Assembly: GCF_006439015.1 (NCBI RefSeq)
Contig: NZ_RCZG01000019.1
Coordinates: 3,691 to 67,690 of the forward strand
Length of the DNA stretch: 64,000 nucleotides
From: Mycolicibacterium hodleri
GTDB lineage: Bacteria; Actinomycetota; Actinomycetes; Mycobacteriales; Mycobacteriaceae
Reading direction: 5' to 3'
Below, in pieces: positions 25,980 through 31,706 of this stretch (the first letter of the stretch is position 1; every line of letters begins with the position of its first letter). The position numbers and the translations under genes were made by a program. The notes below the pieces were generated by a model. It was not told the DNA's origin, did not search any database, and saw only the letters and a list, made by a program, of their open reading frames with translations.

Positions 25980-26270
25980 TTACGAATCGTCCTGGCACGA
26001 GACGTCGACGTAGACGGTGGTGAACTGCGTCGGATCGGCGTTGGCATTGGGCATTCCGTGCATGCCGGTGACCGTGCACTGCGAGAGCGGGACACTGGCC
26101 GCCGGCCCGTTGAGCTGCACGCTGTAACCCTGGGTTTGCAGGGCGTGGACGGTGTCCTGGGCGTCACCGGGGCCGGTGGCGGCTGCGGTGGCCGGGCCGG
26201 CCAATCCCAGGGCGGCGGCGGCCAGGGCAGCAACGGTAGCGGTGGTGGTGGTGATGATGAACGTATTCAC
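25980..26270 (-). CDS. small secreted protein, family 3 of 3
   Basis: 96 residues. A signal peptide (MNTFIITTTTATVAALAAAA...GPATA) precedes a mature domain with DAQDTVHALQTQGYSVQLNG and two Cys (SQCTVTG, DVSCQDD) at the same places as in the protein encoded at 20555-20863. The two are clear paralogues, probably held by a disulfide, and act outside the membrane; function unknown. The regulon element at 26327-26351 lies 57-81 bp before the start. Confidence 0.85.
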   Translation of the reverse strand: MNTFIITTTTATVAALAAAALGLAGPATAAATGPGDAQDTVHALQTQGYSVQLNGPAASVPLSQCTVTGMHGMPNANADPTQFTTVYVDVSCQDDS

Positions 26271-26326
26271 GATCGAACTCCATTGTTACGCAGCGAGTAT
26301 CGCGCTCGCGCTCTTGAACTGTGACA

Positions 26327-26351
26327 CCTATAGATAGGGCCACGGGTTACA
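26327..26351 (-). promoter_or_regulatory. TGTAAC-N8-CTAY element, copy 3
   Basis: On the minus strand: TGTAAC (26351-26346), CCGTGGCC, CTATCTATAGG (26337-26327), upstream of the secreted-protein gene starting at 26270. Confidence 0.78.
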
Positions 26352-26711
26352 GCTTGAGCCGCCCACGCGATGGTGTCGCGTGGACTCCTATTCGTCAGAT
26401 ATGTTGCTGAGAACAATTTTTCGTTGGAGATATCGTCATCCGTGCACGTGACCAGTGCGCTCCGTCAAGGAACAGTTCAGTGGCATCCGCGGACATACAT
26501 GCAGTCCGACAGGGGTTTACGAATCTTGACAGCCGTGCCCGTAGTGTGGGTGTGGTGGGCTCGGCTGGTTGGTTGGCAGCTGGGGGGCAAGGTCCACGAC
26601 GAACTGGTGCCCGGGCAGGCTGCTACCGGGCCAGACTTGATTGAACGCCAGAGCGGCGCTGAAAGAATTGACGTGTTGTACGGGCTCTGGCCGAACGTTT
26701 TCGTGGCGGCG
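26352..26711. other. intergenic stretch, locally A/T-richer
   Basis: 360 bp between regulon element 3 and the Rieske gene stop. Base composition near 26400-26480 is less G/C-rich than the neighbours. A plus-strand open frame (26370-26789) runs antisense into the Rieske gene and shows no family resemblance or ribosome-binding site, so I do not call it. Confidence 0.5.
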
Positions 26712-27428
26712 TCAGGTCGGCTGGGTCGGTTCAACGGGTGCGAATACCTCGATCGCACCGTTGTTGTCGCGGACTTTCAGCGTGGGTAGCGGTGACGGCG
26801 CGATCGACAGCTGATGGGCCAAGACCTGCCCCTGCGGGGAGAACGATGTCAGGTGACACGGGCACCGCAACCGGTCATCGGGCTTGTCGAACCACAGCCG
26901 GCAACCCTGATGGGTGCACACCCCCGACACTGCTTCGGGCTGCCCGTCCACTCGTCGGACGAATCCGACGACTGACCCGACCTCGAAGGGGTGCATGTCG
27001 CCGTCGCCGGAGACGTCGGCGCTCTTTGCGACCGGCTGCCAGCTGCCCTCATTCGGGGTGAGCTCACCGCCGGTGGCCGTGACACTCGGGGCAGGCGTGT
27101 CGTTCCCACGGATGGCGAAGCGGTCCACAGCCACCGCACCCACCGCGGCTGCGGCCGCCGCCGTGGTCCCCACCATCACCTGACGACGCGTCGCGGCCGG
27201 TATCCGCGTGACCGACGCCGATGTCGGGGTGTCCTGCATCTGTGCAGCCAACCGGCTATGCAGATCGGTCAGAAACTCCTGCCGCGGGGCGTCGGCGCCC
27301 ATCCGGGCGGCCTGCAGATCGATCGCAGTCCGAATCTGATCGGCCTCGAAGTCATCAGGCTCAAACGGCCGGGGGCGGCGCCCGCCCAGCAGGTCGTCAA
27401 GGTAGCGCCGCAACCCACGCGCGTTCAT
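26712..27428 (-). CDS. membrane-anchored Rieske [2Fe-2S] protein, probable anti-sigma partner
   Basis: 238 residues. Residues 1-78 are a soluble, charged region (RRYLDDLLGGRRPRPFEPDD, DLHSRLAAQM). A twin-arginine-type anchor follows (ATRRQVMVGTTAAAAAAVGA, about 79-103), then an extracytoplasmic Rieske domain with all ligands: Cys171-x-His173 in CTHQGC and Cys189-x2-His192 in CPCHLTSF, plus the disulfide pair Cys176/Cys191. Its ATG overlaps the ECF sigma stop by 4 bp. That coupling and the cytosolic N-terminal domain fit an anti-sigma factor whose sensor is a redox-active iron-sulfur cluster. The domain assignment is firm; the anti-sigma role is inference. Confidence 0.88.
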   Translation of the reverse strand: MNARGLRRYLDDLLGGRRPRPFEPDDFEADQIRTAIDLQAARMGADAPRQEFLTDLHSRLAAQMQDTPTSASVTRIPAATRRQVMVGTTAAAAAAVGAVAVDRFAIRGNDTPAPSVTATGGELTPNEGSWQPVAKSADVSGDGDMHPFEVGSVVGFVRRVDGQPEAVSGVCTHQGCRLWFDKPDDRLRCPCHLTSFSPQGQVLAHQLSIAPSPLPTLKVRDNNGAIEVFAPVEPTQPT

Positions 27429-27979
27429 CGCTTGTCCTGTTCGTTGACCTGTGCCGCCAAGCGTAGAGCGCGGTGCTGCAAAACCTTGGCGTTCGCGACA
27501 CTCACGCCCAGCGCGACTGCGGAATCCTTGATCGACCGGCCCTGCAGGAAGCGTAGATCCAGGATCTTCCGGTAGTGCTCCGGCAGCGTCTCGAAGACCT
27601 GCGCGACGCGGTGCGGCGCGGTGCTGATGGCCTCCTCACTGTCGGGAGCCGCCGCGGTGAGGTCGTCGATCGAGGTGACCTCACGGCCCAGGGTTTCGCG
27701 CCAGTGCGCGGCCAGCACCGTTCGCGCGGTGGCGCGCAGATACCCGCGGACTTCAGCTTTCGTCACGGATAATCTCAGCGGTTTCAGCGCCGCCAGAAAC
27801 ACCTCGGCGGTCAGGTCCTCGGCGTCAGCCCGATTGCCGACGCGAGCGAAGATCGTCCGGTACACCCATGTCGCATTGTCGCGGTAGACCGCCTCCCAAT
27901 CGCTGTACCGATCATCGGATTCAGCGGCTACCGGCCTGACGACACGCAGAGCCCCACCTTCACGCTGTGCCGCCATCAC
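27425..27979 (-). CDS. ECF-family RNA polymerase sigma factor 1
   Basis: A 184-residue sigma-70 factor with only regions 2 and 4. Region 2 is at about 30-95 (YRDNATWVYRTIFARVGNRA, DAEDLTAEVFLAALKPL). Region 4 is at about 130-178 (LPEHYRKILDLRFLQGRSIK, then DSAVALGVSVANAKVLQHRA). It is roughly three-quarters identical by eye to the sigma encoded at 28571-29116. The TGTAAC element 44-68 bp upstream suggests that it transcribes its own gene. It is co-translated with the Rieske membrane protein. Confidence 0.93.
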   Translation of the reverse strand: MMAAQREGGALRVVRPVAAESDDRYSDWEAVYRDNATWVYRTIFARVGNRADAEDLTAEVFLAALKPLRLSVTKAEVRGYLRATARTVLAAHWRETLGREVTSIDDLTAAAPDSEEAISTAPHRVAQVFETLPEHYRKILDLRFLQGRSIKDSAVALGVSVANAKVLQHRALRLAAQVNEQDKR

Positions 27980-28022
27980 ACCAATCGCCCGCCTGTCACG
28001 TCAGGACACCATCTGCGTCCTG

Positions 28023-28047
28023 CTAATGAATAGCGACCCGGGTTACA
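28023..28047 (-). promoter_or_regulatory. TGTAAC-N8-CTAY element, copy 4 (sigma autoregulation)
   Basis: On the minus strand: TGTAAC (28047-28042), CCGGGTCG, CTATTCATTAG (28033-28023), upstream of the ECF sigma start at 27979. Confidence 0.78.
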
Positions 28048-28091
28048 CCGACCCTCGTTCCTAGCGGTTCCTCGGCGATTTCTCATGGCGC

Positions 28092-28111
28092 CCAGCCGGC
28101 CCCCCGGCTGG
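28092..28111 (-). terminator. hairpin downstream of tatA
   Basis: CCAGCCGG (28092-28099) and CCGGCTGG (28104-28111) form a perfect 8-bp stem with a 4-nt C-rich loop, 28 bp after the tatA stop on the minus strand. It would separate the tatA transcript from the sigma promoter. Confidence 0.55.
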
Positions 28112-28138
28112 CAATGTCGTTCTTGACCGACCCTGGAA

Positions 28139-28363
28139 CTAGCCGGGTCCAACCCAGGTGTCGGCCTGCTCCGCGGCCGGGACCGCGACCCGCTTCGATG
28201 CCACAGATGTGGCGTGGTCGTGCAGCTCACCCAGTTCGGATTTGAAGATGCGCAGCGAGGTGCCCAGTGAGCGGGCCGCGTCGGGCAGCTTCTTGGCACC
28301 GAACAGCAGAATCATCACGACGGCAAGGGCCGCCCAGTGGGCCGGACCGAAATTGGCGAACAT
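28139..28363 (-). CDS. tatA: twin-arginine translocase subunit TatA/E-like
   Basis: A 74-residue protein with the TatA layout: a short N-terminal transmembrane helix (AHWAALAVVMILLFGAKKLP, about 8-27) with the FGxxKLP hinge, then an amphipathic helix (DAARSLGTSLRIFKSELGEL) and a charged tail. No tatB or tatC is nearby, so it would work with the chromosomal Tat system. It carries its own regulon element and sits next to genes for Tat-type substrates (the Rieske protein and metallophosphoesterase), which suggests a dedicated export component for this regulon. Confidence 0.88.
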   Translation of the reverse strand: MFANFGPAHWAALAVVMILLFGAKKLPDAARSLGTSLRIFKSELGELHDHATSVASKRVAVPAAEQADTWVGPG

Positions 28364-28403
28364 CAGTACCTCCAGATGCAGCTCGTCACCACTGAACTCG
28401 TCA

Positions 28404-28428
28404 CCGATAAGTAGGACGGCGAGTTACA
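28404..28428 (-). promoter_or_regulatory. TGTAAC-N8-CTAY element, copy 5
   Basis: On the minus strand: TGTAAC (28428-28423), TCGCCGTC, CTACTTATCGG (28414-28404), upstream of the tatA start at 28363. It varies from the others at the base after TGTAAC (T for C). Confidence 0.75.
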
Positions 28429-28486
28429 GCGGCGCGAAAACATACTCGCCGTCTCGCGGCGGTTGGGCGGTTTTCCACCCGGAATG

Positions 28487-28511
28487 TTTCATCCGGGGCA
28501 CTATTTTTGTA
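28487..28511 (+). promoter_or_regulatory. degenerate element upstream of the second ECF sigma gene
   Basis: On the plus strand: TTTCAT (28487-28492), CCGGGGCA, CTATTTTTGTA (28501-28511), with the same 8-bp gap and CTAT block as the minus-strand elements and about the same distance (60-85 bp) to the start at 28571. The -35-like block differs at three positions. This may reflect another sigma specificity or decay. Confidence 0.4.
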
Positions 28512-28570
28512 CCTGCTGGCAGTACATCATTTTCCGCGGGACAACTTCCTGAATCGACAGGCGGCGTGTG

Positions 28571-29116
28571 ATGACGGACCACCACCCCGGCACCTCGCCA
28601 CCGGTCCTGCGGGTGATCCCCGGCGGACGGTATGCCGATTGGGAGGCGGTCTACCGTGACAACGCGACCTGGGTGTACCGGACGATCTTCGCCCGAGTCG
28701 GCAACCAGGCCGACGCCGAGGACCTGACCGCCGAGGTGTTCCTGGCCGCGCTGAAACCACTGAAGATTTCAGCCAGCCAGGGCGAGGTGCGATCGTATCT
28801 GCGCGCCACCGCGCGGACGGTACTGGCCGCGCACTGGCGGTCGACATTGGGCCGCGAGATCACCTCGATCGATGACGACCACCCCGCCACTCCCGACAGC
28901 GAGGACGCCATCTGCACCGCGCCACAGCGCGTCGCCGTGGTGTTGGAACACCTGCCCGACAACTACCGCCAGATCCTGGAAGTACGGTTTCTGGAAGGCC
29001 GCTCGATCAAAGACTCAGCGGTCCAATTGGGTGTCAGCGTGGCCAATGCCAAGGTGCTACAACACCGCGCACTGCAGTTGGCGGCGAAGATCGGCAAGGG
29101 TGAAGATCAGCACTAA
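28571..29116 (+). CDS. ECF-family RNA polymerase sigma factor 2
   Basis: A 181-residue paralogue of the sigma encoded at 27425-27979, with the same region 2 (YRDNATWVYRTIFARVGNQA) and region 4 (LPDNYRQILEVRFLEGRSIK, then VSVANAKVLQHRALQLAAK). It is on the opposite strand and divergent from tatA. GTG 28568 is an alternative start. The gene that overlaps its 3' end is cut to 29 codons, so its partner protein is missing. Without an anti-sigma factor the product might be constitutively active or poorly expressed. Confidence 0.92.
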   Translation: MTDHHPGTSPPVLRVIPGGRYADWEAVYRDNATWVYRTIFARVGNQADAEDLTAEVFLAALKPLKISASQGEVRSYLRATARTVLAAHWRSTLGREITSIDDDHPATPDSEDAICTAPQRVAVVLEHLPDNYRQILEVRFLEGRSIKDSAVQLGVSVANAKVLQHRALQLAAKIGKGEDQH

Positions 29117-29189
29117 ACCCTCAGGCGTCGCCGAGGCGAGACGATACGTTGACGACCTACGCCAAGGCTCGCAGTTGTCGACAAAGTGA
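29100..29189 (+). pseudogene. truncated partner (Rieske/anti-sigma N-terminus) of sigma factor 2
   Basis: A GTG at 29100 overlaps the sigma 2 coding end and gives 29 residues containing ARRYVDDLRQGS, similar to LRRYLDDLLGGR at the start of the Rieske partner of sigma 1. The frame then meets TGA at 29187. About 60 bp later the right copy of the direct repeat begins. The same sigma-partner arrangement existed here, and the partner gene was lost at the junction. Confidence 0.6.
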
Positions 29190-29248
29190 GGTCGCCCGAG
29201 GTGCACCGCGCCACACACCCGGCAAGCCGAGCTCACTCCTTCTGCTAG

Positions 29249-29646
29249 CAAGGCCGTGCCGTCGGTGAAGGCGACTCCCCACTAACGTCCCTTGAGACTG
29301 CCGATGCGCAGGGACGTGTCGCTCACCCGCGGCGAAGAATGAGGCGTGGCGTCCTGGACGTAGGCCGCGGGGTCGCGGTCCTCGATTGGCAAGCCCTCGG
29401 TCGTCGGATGCTCCGCCATGAACTCGCCGTATTGGCGACCAAGGGCTTCGCGCAGGCCGGCGGGCGCGTGTCGGCGGAAGTCGGACAACCCCTCGCGTTC
29501 CTCTTCGCCCATGTGCTCGTCGTTGGCTGCGCGGGCCCTGCCCACCGCTGACCACCATTCGGAGCTGCCGACCTCGACCGCATCGGCGTCTCGGACACCG
29601 TCGCGGATGTCGTTGTGATCGCCGATCGCGTCGAGCGTTTCACCCT
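29249..29646. repeat. long direct repeat, right copy
   Basis: Matches 14047-14396 (see that entry). This copy includes 48 bp absent from the left copy and lies wholly in the 3' half of the complete hemerythrin gene plus the last 11 codons of the small secreted gene, whose 5' part is missing here. Confidence 0.92.
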
Positions 29647-29863
29647 CGGGGTCGTCAACTCCACGCTGCAACAGCTGTGGGTAGAAGATCAATTCCTCGA
29701 GGTAGGCGTGTACGTCGAGTTTGTCGGCCAGCGGGCGCCAAACCCGTTCGAGCGCATCGGTTTTCACTGTGGCACGGGCCTGCAGGTAGTCGAGCCGGGC
29801 GAACTGTTCGCGGAACCATTGGTGATCGGCGAGGATCAACATGGTGATGTCGGCGGCCATCAT
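29282..29863 (-). CDS. hemerythrin HHE cation-binding domain protein
   Basis: A 193-residue four-helix-bundle protein. Candidate di-iron ligands are His in LILADHQWFREQF near 13, His and Glu in VHAYLEELIFYP near 50-57, His in GDHNDIRDG near 82 and Glu/His in NDEHMGEEERE near 112. The C-terminal 35 residues are a disordered-looking tail. HHE proteins in mycobacteria bind oxygen or iron and influence stress responses. A small CxxC protein gene lies 15 bp upstream and probably shares its transcript. A 3' fragment of this gene is duplicated at 14080-14396. Confidence 0.88.
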   Translation of the reverse strand: MMAADITMLILADHQWFREQFARLDYLQARATVKTDALERVWRPLADKLDVHAYLEELIFYPQLLQRGVDDPEGETLDAIGDHNDIRDGVRDADAVEVGSSEWWSAVGRARAANDEHMGEEEREGLSDFRRHAPAGLREALGRQYGEFMAEHPTTEGLPIEDRDPAAYVQDATPHSSPRVSDTSLRIGSLKGR

Positions 29864-29878
29864 GGTGCCGTTCGAGCG

Positions 29879-30055
29879 CTACGCGGCGGGTGCATCCTCG
29901 AATGATGGCATGCAATCCTCGACGTACACCATGCCGCAGGGTGCGCAGGAAACCTCGTAGCGCAAGAAGCCGGTGTCGCCCTCGCGGAAGCAGTAGTCGG
30001 TCAGGGCCATGCACCGCGGGCAACGTGAAATGCCCCTCTCGACAATCGTGCTCAT
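29879..30055 (-). CDS. small zinc-ribbon-like protein
   Basis: A 58-residue protein beginning MSTIVERGISRCPRCMALTD, with two CxxC knuckles (CPRC near 12-15 and CAPC near 37-40) and further Cys at 22 and 48. The spacing is that of a rubredoxin- or zinc-ribbon-like metal site. It ends 15 bp before the hemerythrin start, so they probably form a two-gene operon of metal-binding proteins. Confidence 0.7.
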   Translation of the reverse strand: MSTIVERGISRCPRCMALTDYCFREGDTGFLRYEVSCAPCGMVYVEDCMPSFEDAPAA

Positions 30056-30133
30056 TGCCGAAGCCTTCCGTCGTGGGCGGTTCGACGTCCGCCTGCACGG
30101 GAGCTATACCCATCCTGACCTGCCATCAACCCA

Positions 30134-31486
30134 CTAGGTGCGAAGTTGCTTCCGTTCGGTCGACACGGGACCACACGCCGACCAGGTGTACGGCTGCTCG
30201 TGGCTGGCCGGGCTACCGAGCATGAAGGTTCGGTCCGTCCGCCGCGCACGGGCGATGCTGGACAGCCAGGTGGCGACGGTGCTGATCCGGTTCTGCACAC
30301 CGGTGAGAAAAGCGATGTGGATGAATCCCCATCCAAGCCAACCCAAGAAGCCTGCCAACTTCACCGGTCCGACTTCGAGGAGCGCGTGTCCTCGGCTGAT
30401 GTAGGCGGCTGAACCGAGGTCGCGGTACCGGAAGTCTTTGCGGGGTTTGCCCGCGAGGTCGTGACGGATGCAGCCGGCGGCGTGCAGGCCGCCCTGCATG
30501 GCGTTCTCGGCTACGCCGGGGAGATCGTCGCGGCCAACCAGATCGCCGATGACGATGACCTCACGGTGCCCGGGCACGGAGAGGTCGGCCTCGACGGCGA
30601 TGCGCCCCGAGTGGTCCGAGGTCGCGCCGAGCACCTCGGCGACCCGTCTGGCGAACGGCACGGCTTCCACGCCGGCCGTCCACAGCACCGTTCGCGCCGC
30701 GTACTCCTCGTCCGATCCGCCCCCCTTCGGTGTGACGGTGATGCCCTCACGGCGCACGTCGGTGACGTGGACGCCCATGTGCAGGTCCACGCCCAACCGT
30801 TCCAGGATCTTGGCGGCCTTGGCCGACAATCCCGGCGCGAAGCCGGAGAGCACGCATTGGCCGCCGTCGAAGAGCAGCACCCGAGCGTCTTCGGGTTCGA
30901 TGCTGTGGAACTCGTTGGCAAGTGCCCGGGTCGCCATCTCCCGGATTTGGCCGGCCAACTCGACGCCGGTCGGTCCGCCGCCGGCAATGGCGAAGGTGAG
31001 CCACCCGTCTCGCTCAGGACCCGCGGGTAGTGTCTCGGCGATCTCGAACGCGGCGTATAGCCGACGTCTGATGCTCAGGGCGTCGTCGAGCGTCTTCATG
31101 CCCGGGGCCCACTTGGAGAACTCCTCGTGTCCGAAGTACGACTGCCGCATGCCGGCGGCGAGGACGAGCACGTCGTACTCGAGGGTGAAGGTGGTGTCGT
31201 CGGGGCGACGCGCGATGACTCGACGCGCCTCTGCATCGAGGTCGACCGCCTCGCCGAGGAGGGTGGTGACGTTGCGATGCTCAGCCAGTTCCTCGCGCAG
31301 CGAACGGCTGATCTGCCCGACGCTGAGTGTGCCCGTCGCACACTGGTAGAGAAGGGGTTGGAAGACGTGGCAGGCGGCGCGGTCGAGCAGTGTCACGTCC
31401 ACGTCGGCGTGGCCCAGGCTGCGCGCACAGAAGAGTCCGCCGAACCCGCCCCCGATGACGAGCACTTTCGTGCGATCGTTGCTCAC
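30134..31486 (-). CDS. type II NADH dehydrogenase-like FAD oxidoreductase
   Basis: 450 residues. Two dinucleotide-binding motifs are visible: IGGGFGGLFCARSL near residue 12 for FAD and IAGGGPTGVELAGQI near 165 for NAD(H). VIVIGDLVGR near 315 contacts FAD. A C-terminal hydrophobic amphipathic stretch (FLGWLGWGFIHIAFLTGVQN) is the usual membrane anchor of NDH-2. It should transfer electrons from NADH to quinone without proton pumping. GTG 31486 is chosen because it overlaps the stop of a small upstream frame as GTGA and begins the standard MSNDRTKVLVIGGG start. Confidence 0.88.
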   Translation of the reverse strand: MSNDRTKVLVIGGGFGGLFCARSLGHADVDVTLLDRAACHVFQPLLYQCATGTLSVGQISRSLREELAEHRNVTTLLGEAVDLDAEARRVIARRPDDTTFTLEYDVLVLAAGMRQSYFGHEEFSKWAPGMKTLDDALSIRRRLYAAFEIAETLPAGPERDGWLTFAIAGGGPTGVELAGQIREMATRALANEFHSIEPEDARVLLFDGGQCVLSGFAPGLSAKAAKILERLGVDLHMGVHVTDVRREGITVTPKGGGSDEEYAARTVLWTAGVEAVPFARRVAEVLGATSDHSGRIAVEADLSVPGHREVIVIGDLVGRDDLPGVAENAMQGGLHAAGCIRHDLAGKPRKDFRYRDLGSAAYISRGHALLEVGPVKLAGFLGWLGWGFIHIAFLTGVQNRISTVATWLSSIARARRTDRTFMLGSPASHEQPYTWSACGPVSTERKQLRT

Positions 31487-31674
31487 GATCCCGAGACTAC
31501 GCACCACGGGTGTTTGATCTCACAGTCCTGCGGGTAGTGGTCCATCAACGCCGCAGCCAAGGCGGCGTCCGTCTCCTGCCAGCGAAGGACGTGCGCCGTG
31601 GTTCCGGTCATCTGCCTGGTGTGTGCGCAAAGCAGCATCGATACTGCCGACTGCTTGTCGTGCGCGAACGACAC
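31483..31674 (-). CDS. small hypothetical protein upstream of the NDH-2-like gene
   Basis: A 63-codon frame (or 42 codons from ATG 31611) with normal high-GC third positions, ending in TGA that overlaps the GTG start of the dehydrogenase gene. The readable core is TAHVLRWQETDAALAAALMD, and it contains Cys residues (DCEIKHPWC). The coupling is the main support. No family is known to me. Its 5' part faces the divergent esterase gene. Confidence 0.45.
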   Translation of the reverse strand: MSFAHDKQSAVSMLLCAHTRQMTGTTAHVLRWQETDAALAAALMDHYPQDCEIKHPWCVVSGS

Positions 31675-31706
31675 GACCGCGCGCGAAGCGCTGGGGCGGT
31701 GAACCG

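Noticed and set aside
26110..26140. Possible sixth TGTAAC element on the plus strand (TGTAACCCTGGG)
   Set aside because: It lies inside a secreted-protein gene, where the bases encode a conserved G-Y-S segment, and the CTAY block is absent.
26370..26789. 139-codon plus-strand frame
   Set aside because: It has no ribosome-binding site, overlaps the Rieske gene in antisense and resembles no family.
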